Below, in pieces: positions 13,501 through 24,500 of a stretch of DNA of 64,000 bases. Source of the stretch: Lagopus muta (Eukaryota > Chordata > Aves > Galliformes > Phasianidae); assembly GCF_023343835.1 (NCBI RefSeq), contig NC_064443.1, forward strand, positions 10,602,001 through 10,666,000, in the 5' to 3' direction. Both the position numbers and the translations under genes were made by a program. Under the pieces are notes generated by a model, which was not told the DNA's origin, did not search any database, and saw only the letters and a program-made list of their open reading frames with translations. How positions within the stretch are numbered: the stretch's first letter is position 1; every line of letters begins with the position of its first letter.

Positions 13501-15973
13501 CTCAACCACCACCTCGGGTAAATCACATACAAGCAGTGATGCCCTCTCCCCTCCTCTACCGTCATCACTTTCTTTATCTCAAGGCCACTGCACATCTCCA
13601 TATGCATCACGGAGCACAGATCGTTATTAGCACATCCAATCAAAAACCTGCGGTCTCAGTTTTGTGCTCTTTGCATTCAATACAGCCCATTCTACCTTTC
13701 CTTGTCTGTATTCCAAAACCTGACCTTTCTCAGTGCTCTCCCCATTTTCCCCCAGATACTTCCCCAGTACTCCACAACTACCTTGAATGTGCTCAGATAA
13801 TCAGTGACAACACTATTCAGAATGTATGACTGGAAGCTCTTTTCCTGCTTTCATGACCCACAGCTCTATGCTGATTATTACAATACGAAGAGCTTAGTTG
13901 CATTACTTCTATGACCCTTCACTTAATCAAAATGACACTTCTTAAACTGTAGAACCACAAAACCAGGAAAGCCAAGGACAGCAACAAGCACACGACAGCC
14001 CACACCATCCCTCCCACCTCTGTGCCCTGCAGCCCTTCCAACACACCAAATCCCACTGTTCACAGCCCATCCTCTATATGCCTTCCCCAGGCACATGCTG
14101 CCCTTGTGAGTACCTGTGTGGCTCCTCATGTGGATTTTCAGCCGACATGCTTTGTCATATTGCTTGTTACAGCCTGGGAACGAGCAGGAGAACTGTTCCT
14201 GCTCCCTGAAGTGGGCCCGATTGTGGGAGAACAGGGCGCTCACTGTGATAAACGTCCTTTCACAGCCTAGGGAGAGACAGGAAACAAACATGCACCAGGT
14301 TGGTATGCAAGTGAGCCAGTTAGGATGCTTTCCTACAATCGTTAAGGTCAGAAAAGCTCTCTAAGATTGATTCTAATTGTCAACCCACAACCACCATGCC
14401 AACAACCACATGCCTCAGTGCCACATCTCCACGGCTCCCAAACACCTCCAGGGACAGTGACTCCACCACTCCCTGGACAGCAGTGCCAGTGCCTCATCAC
14501 TCTGAGAAGAAAGTTTTCCTAATAGCCCTCAATATTATATCCAGACCCAGAAGAGACAAACAGGGGTTACAGTTACTCGGCCAAAGCAGGCAACCTAAGC
14601 CTGTGTAAGGTGCACAACCCAAGGCTGGCGCTTCCACTGCTGGTGTTCCACCACCCCGGCACAGCAGCACCCCCCGATCCCAAACCTCCCCCTTGTTAAC
14701 GAGGGTGTCAAGGAGAGAGGCGTTCCCGGAGGCTCCAAAAGGAGAGGAAAAAGAAGCGGCAAGGAAGCAAAACGAGCACAGCTGGGACCCCGGGCTAACC
14801 CGAGGGCGGCCCTACGGGGACGGACGGGAAAGGCACGGAGCCCCGCGAGCCCGGCTCCGGGTGCGGCTTACCGGGGAAGTCGCAGCGGTAGGGCCGCTCG
14901 GGCTCCAGGTGGCTGCGGCGGCGGTGGGCGGCGAGGCGGGCGGCGCTGGGGAAACGCTGCCCGCACGCCTCGCATTTGTGCGCCGCCTCCTGCTCGTGGG
15001 CGCGGCTGTGGGCCCGCAGGTTGTAGACGGTGGTGAAGCGCTTGGAGCAGCCGGGCGCGGCGCAGGCGAAGGGCCGCAGTTTGTCGTGCGAGTGCAGGTG
15101 CCGCCGCAGCTTGTAGGCCGTGGCGAAGGACCAGGCGCAGCCCGGCACCGGGCAGCCGAACGGCCGCGCCGCCCCCCCAGCCGCCGCCCCGCGGCCGTCC
15201 TCCCCTCCGCCTCCGTGCGCCGTCAGGCGGTGCAGCCGCAGCTGCTGCTTGCGGGGAAAGGCCTCCCCGCAGCGCGGCTCGGGGCAGGGGAAGGCTGGCG
15301 GGGAGCGCGGCCGCGGGACCCCCGGCGGGGGCTCGGCGGAGGCGGCGGGCGGAGGCGGCGGAGCCGAGGGCGGCGCGGCGCTCGCGGCCTGCTCGGCCTG
15401 CTCGGCGCCGGGCCCCAACGTCAGCACGCCGTTCTCGATGCGCACCAACAGGCTCTGGTTGTTGATGGTGATGGTCCCCGAGAAGGAGCCGTCCTCCGCG
15501 CCGCCGTCCCCGTCGCCGTCGCGGGGCGGCGGGGGAGGAGGAGGCGGAGGAGGCGGCGGCGGCGGCGCGGAGCCGGGGCCTTCCTCGGGCGGCTCCGCGG
15601 GCGGAGGGCCGGGCCGGGCGCGCCCCGCTTCCCCGCCGCCCGAGCCGGGCTCGGCGCTGCCGCGCACCACGTTGAGGACGAGCAGCAGCCCGTCGCTGTC
15701 GGGCGCGGGGCCCGCCGGCGGAGCGCTGGGGCCGGGAGCCGAACCGGCGCCGGGCTCCGGCTTCTCCTCCACCAGCAGCACCGGGAAGCTCACGTAGAGG
15801 CCCGACGCGGCGCTGCTGGCGGCAGAGGAGGAGGCGGCGGCGCAGGCCGCCGGGTCCCAGTCGGGCGGAGGCGGAGGGCGGCCCGGGGCGGCGGGCGGCG
15901 CGGCGGGGCCGCCATGTTGGGCGCCGGGCCGGGCCCGGGCCGCCTCCGCGGCGGGCAGCCCCTGCGTTTCCAT
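6746..15973 (-). CDS. ZXDC: ZXDC, zinc finger X-linked-duplicated family member C, complete
   Basis: ZXDC is a nuclear zinc-finger protein; the family partners with CIITA to activate MHC class II genes. Ten coding exons on the - strand join in phase (high to low): 15973-14872, 14266-14114, 13397-13319, 13197-13067, 12515-12345, 12030-11345, 10550-10466, 8757-8585, 7539-7438, 6832-6746. The total is 2769 bases, 922 residues, against 858 in human as I recall. Residues 1-227 are rich in Pro, Ala and Gly. Ten C2H2 fingers run from about residue 228 to 541. Residues 546-774 are a Ser/Thr-rich acidic region with the family start LLTQLEA.SSLTPSSEL. The C terminus ends STINLQDLE. The start ATG at 15973 has A at -3 and G at +4. 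All acceptors are AG and all donors GT; the exon 6 donor (GTACGC) is weak. The first exon lies in a CpG island, suggesting broad expression. Confidence 0.97.
11345..12030 (-). other. ZXDC: ZXDC exon 6, transactivation-type region
   Basis: This 686-base exon encodes residues 546-774, rich in Ser, Thr, Asp and Leu, and resembles the family's activation region (blocks SLGGNLP, ATTVLQQ-like, LDDVQTV, VPELL). The acceptor is the inner TTGCAG before 12030; this is the one that restores the family sequence D-LLTQLEA. A nearer-looking CCCAG at about 12064 gives the wrong phase. If the weak donor at 11344 is skipped, translation continues for 12 codons to a TGA at 11306-11308. Confidence 0.93.
12345..14266 (-). 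other. ZXDC: ZXDC exons 2-5, zinc fingers 5 to 10
   Basis: Exon 2 (14266-14114) completes finger 5 and encodes finger 6 (residues 393-417). Exon 3 (13397-13319) gives finger 7. Exon 4 (13197-13067) gives finger 8 and the start of finger 9. Exon 5 (12515-12345) gives the rest of finger 9 and finger 10 (517-541). Every finger keeps both Cys and both His. Linkers such as HTGERPF and HLGTKPF are of the canonical type. Several introns cut fingers after the second Cys-loop, as expected from a conserved family gene structure. Confidence 0.95.
14340..14548 (-). mobile_element. CR1 retrotransposon 3' fragment (reverse orientation)
   Basis: Reverse-complement CR1 blocks are visible: 'gaaaagctctctaagatt', 'cctcagtgccacatct', 'cacctccagggacagtgact', 'cagtgcctcatcactctgag'. 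The copy lies in ZXDC intron 1, between exon 2 and the CpG island. Confidence 0.85.
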
Positions 15974-16300
15974 CTTGGGGGTCCCTGTAGCAGCGGCTGA
16001 AACCGGAGCCGGGGGGCGGGGCCTGGCGCGGTCGGCGGGGAAACGCGGAACGGCAGACCGGAGCGGAGCGGGAGGCGCCGGGGAAACCCGGAAAGCGGAG
16101 GCACGGAGCGGGGCTCCGGCGGAAGGGGGCCGCTCGGGCCGGGGGATGCGGTGTGGAGAGGGCTTGAGGGGAGCGGAGCTCCTGCTGGGAGCGGGTGGCG
16201 CTGCTTGTGCATCAGGGAGCCTCAGAGCCGGACAGCGCGGGGGGCGAGGGACCGCAGAGGGAAATGAGGTGTGAAGGAGGAAGGGAAGGAGGAAAGAGGG
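14800..16300. promoter_or_regulatory. CpG island and promoter region of ZXDC
   Basis: A dense CpG block covers ZXDC exon 1 and about 330 bases upstream of its start codon. GC boxes (gggcggg-type, for example near 16015-16022) lie just upstream of the ATG. No TATA box is evident. A CpG-island, TATA-less promoter fits a widely expressed regulator. Exact transcription starts cannot be read from the sequence. Confidence 0.8.
14872..15973 (-). other. ZXDC: ZXDC exon 1: N terminus and zinc fingers 1 to 4
   Basis: This 1102-base GC-rich exon encodes 367 residues plus one base. The N terminus (METQGLP...) is low in complexity, with a run of about 14 prolines before an RDGDGDGG acidic stretch. The segment around ITINNQSLLVRIENGVLTL aligns in place with the family's conserved pre-finger block. 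Fingers 1-4 lie at about residues 228-253, 272-296, 302-326 and 332-355, and the donor GTAAGC at 14871 splits finger 5. The + strand also reads open across this exon, but only as a consequence of GC-rich composition. Confidence 0.95.
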
Positions 16301-18343
16301 ACGGGGAAAGTGTGATGGTAGGAAAGGAGCTCTGAAATCATACTCTGATAGTGGCGTTGGTTGCAATCAGGCAATCGAAAGCCCTACACATCTAGCTAAA
16401 GAAAGGCAGCTGAGTGCTTGGTTGTTTTATTTTTCATTCTACTTTTCATTCTCATTTTCAGCTCTATTCCGGCTCTCCAGTCTTAAGCAGAAGGAAGAAC
16501 CAAGCCATCCTTGTGGTGGGAATCAGACTCCGGCGGCTGTGAGCCCTTCGAGCAGTCCCAGCAGATGGTGCTGTGATCCTTCCAGAGGGCAAATTATTTC
16601 CCCAGAGCTATTCTGCATCGAATTTCGGACCACAAGCAAGGCGAGCTGCTGTCCAGCCGCAGGTGGCTGCGGGGTGCTGATGCTTCCTGCAGTACAACTG
16701 TGTGCACACAACTCCCCCCTGCAGCTGCAGAGCTGTCTGAGCAGCCTCAGCCTCCCCTGAAATCCCCCTGAGCTGTCACAGGGCCTGGGTCAGCCCTGCT
16801 TGTGGCTGCTGCCCGTGCTCCTGGTCTCACTGCAGAGGTGCGTGCACTGCACTCTTCCTTCACTTCCTTCCTTTTTGTAGGAGAAAAATGGCCTTAAGTT
16901 GTGCCAGGGGAGGTTCAGGTTGGACGTTAGGGAAACTTTCTCAGAATGAGTGGTGAGGCACTGGCACAGGCTGCACAGGGAGTGGGGAGTCACCATCCCT
17001 GGAGGCGGTTCACGAGCTGTGGAGATGTGGCACAGAGGGATGTGGTTATGGGCACGGTGGAAGTGGGTTAGGGTTGGACTTGGGAATCATAATTGTCTTT
17101 CCAACCTTAATGAATCTATGAAAATAAAGGCCAGCCTAGGCCTTTAGTGCTCAACCCAGAGGTGCATCCCTGATGGAAGGATGTCAAATCAACCTGCGGC
17201 AAGCTTCAAACCTCACTACAGAAATTAATCTCCTCTGTTATCTACTATCTGGTCTGATACAGTGACTGCAGATGTGTGTTTTGAAGGAGACTGCTGTGCC
17301 TGTAATGAGTTTTTCCAGCACTGAGGTCATCTGCCTAGAAATGACATCAGCGTCCCCACAGAGTGAGGCAGAACAATTGTCCATTCATAGACCCAGTTTC
17401 TCTGCAAACTGCAGAAAAACAAGGACACTCAGAAGAGCTCAAGTAGTTTTTGCCCTGGCCAGGCCTATGGCTTCTGCCTGCTGGAAATCACAAGCTGCTT
17501 CATCCCAGCAGGGAGTGACAGGTTACTGTTAGCACAGTGCTAAATAACACAAAGGTGAAGAATCCATAATAATATTTCTTCAACATTTTCTGTGGTAGAT
17601 TTTTCAACTCACAATTAAGATGACTATAGAGCAGCTCCATAGTACGTTCTTGTACTTCCACACAGACATTGTATTTTCTGGATGTTCCCTATGACAAACA
17701 GTGCCCCAGTTCTTTTGGGCTATAACTAGAGAGGTTGTATGAGGTAGAGCTACCAAGATACCACCCCAGTGTGATTATTAATAGGTAATGCCTAACATAT
17801 GTTAAAGAAAGGCTGTCAAATCTGGCTGGCAACTGCTCACGTCTCAGTGCTGTAACTTGTCAATGCGTGCTTTTTTCCACAGTGTAAAGCAATTCTGGTG
17901 AACTGCAAAATGCACTTCACAGAAGGTTTGGTTGCAAGCAGATGCCAGCGTCTCACTGCTCATCTGGAGATGTACGCTTTATGTGAACAAAGTAAATAAC
18001 TGACTACTGAAATTTAAAGGAAAAAAAACAACACCCAGCACACCAGGTGTACTGTTTAACTAGCACCAGAAGCAGTGTGTGGGTGCAGCAAGCACACACT
18101 TGTTAAGTACCAAAATGCCACACGGTTTTAAAGTTATTTGGTTTCTTGAGACCCCATAGTTCAAATAGTGCAGCTCCTCACTCCCCACGTGCAGCAGCCA
18201 GCACAGGTCACCATGAGTAAGCTCCCTGCCTATCGCAGAATGCATCAGTGAGGTACTGTTAACACCATACTATGGGAAGTTGAAGTGCAAAATAAGACAT
18301 TTCTCTTGGTTGCATATGGACAGCTAGATGATTATTCTTTAGT
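16301..18343. other. Intergenic region between ZXDC promoter and UROC1 3' end
   Basis: About 2 kb with no exon I can support. It contains one CR1 tail (16880-17124). The open frames here are short and lack family features. Confidence 0.6.
16880..17124 (+). mobile_element. CR1 retrotransposon 3' end
   Basis: A sense CR1: 'atggccttaagttgtgccag', 'ggttcaggttggacgttagg', 'ggcactggcacaggctgc', 'agtcaccatccctggagg', ending 'ccaaccttaatgaatctatg'. It lies upstream of the ZXDC promoter. Confidence 0.9.
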
Positions 18344-18349
18344 TTTATT
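18344..18349 (-). terminator. UROC1 poly(A) signal
   Basis: TTTATT on + is AATAAA on -, 190 bases after the UROC1 stop codon, implying a short 3' UTR. Confidence 0.7.
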
Positions 18350-18538
18350 TCAAGGAAAGGAACTGAAATTTTGTCCCTTACAAGGAGAAATTTCCTATTG
18401 CAAATACTCCCCCAAACGTGCTCTTTTAATGGGTTAAAAGGAAAAAAATCTCATGCGGCAGAGACAATTGCAAGGCTTTTATCATTTGCACATTTTATCA
18501 CACGTTTCTGCCAGGATAACATTGCAGTTGGAATACCA

Positions 18539-21500
18539 CTAACATTTGAGGGCTTGTTCTAAGATGTTCTCATCCACCACTTTTTGAGGAAGAGTCACCT
18601 TCAGTGCAGCACTGTCTTTCATTGCTTGGCAGATGGTTTCATACGCGTAGCCATTACCTGACCAGCAGCGCCTCGCGACCTGTCAGACCAGAAAATCAAT
18701 GTAGCATTTGGATGGACTTGATGCATTTTCATGCAGAATTACATTGCTGGACTGATTACAGTGGTAGAGCCAGGTTTATAAACTTCACAGAATTCCCTCT
18801 ACAAAACACTCCATACTCCATCCCAGTTCTGTACAAACAGTTGCTTTAGATAACAGTATGATTTTTACAACTGATGCTTTTTAGTTGAATAAATATTTAA
18901 AAGGGCAAATTTTACCCAGTGCATTTTCAAAATACGAAATCAAGAGGCCAAATTCTCTGCCAGCATACAAGAGAAGCTCCACAGACAGGGAACTATAAGC
19001 CCTTCTGCATTTTGACCTGTGTGCAAGAAAAGTTTGCCAGATGAAGAAAAACACCGGAAACATAAGGAAGGAGTGCTTCCAAGGAAGCAAGCGCTTCCTT
19101 GTGTTCAGTGCCTTACAGTTCTCTGCATTATGAATCACGTGTCAGTATCTGAAAGATTCAGACACAGAAGTGTTTGAGCAAAAAAATCCCTCAGTTCCAA
19201 CTTAGCAAAATATTTAAGTATTTGATTAACATAAGGCTTGTAAGAAGTTCTCAGGATCATAACAACTAGAAACGACCTCTCAAGTCAACAAGTCAATTTC
19301 CCTGCCACTCACCTGTGATTATTCCTGGCAGTATATTTCAAGAGTGCACGACAGTTTCTTTTTAGTCTTTTATATAATGGGGTAATGTTCCCAGATTGTC
19401 CTTTTTAAATACTTACGTGAAGGAGCAGGGCTTTTGCTTGCAATAAATCAGAGCAACAAGAGATTTATTGGGTTTTTAAAAGGCTGTCTGTGATACACAG
19501 TGCTTGCTAAGGGTGTGTCTTCATTAATCTACAAATTGATATCATTGTTCTCCTTCTTCCTCAGTAGTTTAGTAAAGATATTTCAGATCTGAGACAGGGA
19601 ATACGTTCAAATTATTCCTCCTCCTTTAAAGACACTTAGATCTAGAAGTTAGAAGTTAGTATGGTGTAGTGAAGGTAGTGTAGTATAATGAATTTTGCTT
19701 ACCCCATTGGAAACATCCCAGCTGAGCATCATCTTAGCTCGCACTTCAGCCTCCATGGACCCATCCAAAACCAGGCCAAATCCCCCATTGATCACTTCAC
19801 CCCTAAAAAAAAAAAAAAATAAAAAAAATAAAAAAAAAACAAACAGAAATGTAAGAATTCAAATCAAAGGAATGCAAATCAATCCCCCACAAAACATTGT
19901 GGATTTGTTCAGCTGCCCTGGAGGAAGAAGGATGAGAATACTGTAGAAATGGTGCTGAATAAGGCATTGGCAGTGACCTTTCATACAAAAAATACTCCTG
20001 GTGGACTAAAGAGTTACTTATCTCAGTAGTTTGAAGGTTAAGCTCTTTGTGTTTTCTATGCCAGAGCTTGCCATGTCCATAGGACTGTGAGGACTGTGTG
20101 CTTACTGAAGCAGACAGATGGATCTGTTTATATTCTCTTGGGACAAACATGAGCGTTTCATTAAAAAAGTGTTAAGCACCACTTCATGCTCATCTGCCTT
20201 GATCATTTCAAAAGCATTTATTTCTGTATGAGATACATAGATGTGTAGAAACTGCAGTGCCAACACTTCGGGAAGCAGATTTATTGGTAGAAGAAATATA
20301 CTACAAACTAACAGACAATATTTGTGGGACAAATAGCAGTCTGGTTTTATAAGGACAGGGGAAATACATCTTGTCTCACTTCAAAATCTGGTCCGCTCAA
20401 GTTCCTGTTTGGTTGCATATGGTAAATTCAGTTGGAAAATCATTGGTTGCTGTAAATCTGTAAGAGACTTCTTGCATTATAACTCAGCATCAGCAGTGTA
20501 TGAGATGGGGCATATCCTACCTACAACAACATGTGGCAGGAGAGACTAAAAGAGGTTCTGGAGGCAGGGTCTCACCCTCTGCATTTTGTACTTAATATAA
20601 CGAATACATCCACAAAATTTACAAGTGACATCAGATATACCTATGAGTCAGACAGAATTAGGTTTCCTCTAATCCAGACAAGAATAATTTCTTACTGTCT
20701 GTTTTCCAGCACTAACTGGAACTCCTGAGGAAATGGGAAAATGATGCTGCACTGGAGCCTCACAGACTTGAGATCTGCTTCCTGAACCCAGCACTCATGT
20801 CTTCCCCTTGTCACTGCAATGCAATGTATTTACGTGATGCTCATTCCCTTTCACTCGTTATATGCACTGCCTGTGTGATAAGTAGGACCTCACCACATAG
20901 CTGAGCAAAGAACTCTCAGCTCCAGCTCTCACAGTCACTGTACCTTTACTGCAATTCCTTCCACTTTATTAGATATACTACTATTACAAACATTTTCTGT
21001 TCAAAAGCACAGTTTCCTTGAAACTGACAATTCTCATAGCAGAATGTCAGCAGATGAATTTTCTTCTTCAGCAAGAAAATTTCAGTCATGTTTTCAGCTG
21101 AGGTGTTTGAATACTGTAAACTCTGACACAAAATGATTCTTTTTGATCAACACTCAACAGTAACACAAACAGCTCTTATTGTGAGAAATCTTTAAATCTG
21201 CTCTTCGTCTCATTTGGGGATGAAAACAAGCATCCAAACATTTGCACTTCCTGCCATTTCTGCTTTTAGAATCGGCATGGCATCACAGTGCAATCGGGAT
21301 CACAGTACACTCACACCTCAGGGCAGCCCACTGACAGTATCTGACAGCAAGAGGCCTCCAGAGTGATGCTTTATAAAGATTTGCCACATTGGCAGCTGAT
21401 TTTCTTTCAGTGGCAGAGATCCCTTCTGTGCACAGCATCCCAAAGAGCATCCTTTGAAGCTCAGGCATGAGCAGCGAGTGTCTGATCTCAGTTGCACTCC

Positions 21501-24500
21501 ATAAATTTACAGTCTCTCCATCAATTTCCATGGAGTTACTCCAATGTAAATCAGAATCACTCATCAGAATCTGTCCTACTGTCTAAAAGTCACTCAAATT
21601 GAATGCCACCATTTGTTAGAATGGATTCTCTAGCAAAACCTCTCACTTTTAAAGGGGAGTTCTCTGCCTTCATTAGCATTGGGTCATATTTTCAGGTAAT
21701 TAGAGAAACATGTGGCATTTTGACCTAAGTTGCCTCCTATAATTTCCAGATGTCTCCTTCCAAGGTGATCAAAGAAAACAAGGCCTCCCTCACAAACAAG
21801 ATGTCACACCGTCAACAGAGCAATTCAATTCTTAAATTACTTCTGCCTTCTTGTACTACAGGTTACTCAGACCCTGCGCTATTCATACTGCAAATAAAAC
21901 AGGCAGCAAGAAATGAATAACATTCACTTGCAATAATCACAGTCAAGACTATGCTAATCTTAAGTCTCTCAAACAGCACATGATGCAGATTCCAGCTAAA
22001 TGAATATTAATCCTGGCTTTCCTCCCTCCTCCCCCCCCCCTTTGCCCCACAAGGCTACAGCACAGAATTTCTGGTCTCATACAGAAGAAATAGCAGATCT
22101 GTCAGCAGCTCCAGCTAAGCCCAGCTTCTGCAGGGAGGACTGGGAGCTGGACGCAGTGCAATAGCTGTTTCTGATCTTCCAAAAAAGAAGTAGTCCAATG
22201 ACAACTTGATTTTCTTCTAATTACACACATTTGAATTTGTATATATCCACATACATCTACATCCATATAAGCTTCCACGTGCACTTTCACACCTCCTCAT
22301 CAACTGACAAAGAGATTTTACCAGGCACACGGAAATTTCTTCGTGGCAAAGTCAGCTGTATCTTTACCTCCCTAGAGGAAGCAAATCAGTCCTAAAATCT
22401 AAAAGCATCCATCTTTGCAGCAAAGAAAGTAATTTGTAATGGTTGGGGGATGGTTTTGCTTCTTTTCCCACCTTCAAATTGCTCCTCTTTTTCTCCTTAG
22501 AAGGCCAAGGGGCGCAGGTCTAACTGGCCGGGGTGGTACTGGGATTAGTTAACCCAAACAGAACCACCTGTCCTGCATGGCTTTTGGGGCTCCACAGACC
22601 GTGGCATGTAATGACACAGCATTGTTAGCATATCTGAGCCTCAGCATGGTGGTTTTCTAAGGCTCGTGCAAAGACAAGCCTTATTTTCAGGCTCCACTTT
22701 CTTCACTGAAGCACAGTAATTTAATCACACAGGCTATGACCACTCCAGAGAACAAGGTGAGCAGATACTGTTCCGCAGTGAGAACCCTAAGCAGCCACAG
22801 GAACTGGGTAAGAGCATAATCAAGCCCTGCTTTTCTGTGGATATTTTGATTTCAGGGAACAGCCACTCGCTAATTTTCCAGTTCAGTACACAGATGACAG
22901 CACTTTTGCTCTGCCTTCAGGGATCACTTCTTTCCAAATAGTATAAGGAGCTAGGAGCCAGGGCAGTCTCACCATGCAGCCAGTCTGCATTGCTCAGAGG
23001 GTGAGAAACGTGCAGGAGGGATTGGCTTTGCAGAGGCCAGAGACAGGGAACAAGATCATTCGTATCCTTTGGATTCTGACAGAGCATCATCAGTGCACAG
23101 AAAAACATTTGTGGCATAAGCAATTACTTCTTCAGTTCCAGTGATTGTAAACAGCCATCATGAAAATACTCAAAATATTTTGCACAACAGTCACTAGAAA
23201 CTGCTTTTCTTCACTTGTATTCCAGAAGCAGATGTTTTAAAAGGTTAAATTCAGCTAAAGCCATTCAGAAAGATGTAGTTCATTGCTATCTCAAGTTTGT
23301 GACTGAGGTGATCACAGTAAGCAGACATTACAGCATGCATTTTCCATTCGGAAGTTGTGAATAAAGTCCTGATTATTGTGGTTGTTATTACTGACATCAG
23401 TAAAGTCACATTTTCACTGCATGTGTATAAGCCCTCAACGTTTTCTTATCCCATTGTTCAGTTTTTCTCTTGCACACCTTCCATTCAGTAGTTATTCCAC
23501 TGGAAAAAAATCAAAGGAGTACAGGGAAGGGAATGCATCTGAGTTGAAGGGTAACTTTTTTTAGCTCAAGCTCATCTGGACAAGGAATAATTATCATCAA
23601 ATGTCTCTGAGGATAACATCTGCAATAAGTTCTTTAGTTTGCTGCTGTTGGCACGTTCCAGAACTGGATGAAACAGTGAAGTGAGAGGGATCACTAGAGT
23701 ATTTTATACAGGGTTGTCTCTCTTCAGCTACATCAAAAAATGAAGACGTGGCTGTGGTCTTTCGTGCTGCCGAGCACACGCAAAGGGAGAAAGAAGACTG
23801 AGGGTTTGCTGGTACCTGAGCTGCTTTGCATCAATAACCCCTCACTGCACTTTAGCACATGGGCATTTATATTGGGGTCCTAAGGTCACAGATTTAAATA
23901 TAGCTTAAGGGGAAACCTAAACATAATCCATCCACTAACACTCTGACTGTGCATGTGTGAAGACAACTTTGCAAGTGGGATCTCTTCAAGAAAACCACAG
24001 CAGACTGTCCTTGTTTGGCAAATTAAGTTATCCAAACTGTGCTGTGGCCAATGTCCAAAACACTTTTTCTTGACATATGGAAACGAATTAAAAGAGCCTC
24101 ATACAGAACTACACTTCACCTTATAACGCATCCTTTCAGCCCTTGCCTCCAAACCTACCCTTCCCATGACCATAGCACCATACTACACCAGTGGTACAGT
24201 ACACTGCTCCCCTCCTGTCTCTTGCTCCTCCCCCAGCAGCGATAACCGGTTTCATAATCCAGCTTTAGAAATACCAACAGGTTCTCACCAGCCAACTCCA
24301 CCGCCGTTGTGCAAGGCAACCCAGGTTGCTCCTCTGAATGCATCTCCCACGAAATTTTGTACCGCCATGTCTAGGAAGAGAGGAGAGGTGTTACCATGGC
24401 TCAGACGTGCTGCATTTGTTTTCTGTTGGCTGCTCACTTCCTTCCACTGCCATCTCCACTGCAGCAGTGTGATGGCAGCGTTCTCTGGCTATAGAGAATT

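Noticed and set aside
14693-16000. 435-codon + strand open frame across the ZXDC first exon
   Set aside because: It is antisense to a clear zinc-finger exon; its Arg/Gly/Ala-rich sequence is what a GC-rich coding exon gives on the other strand.
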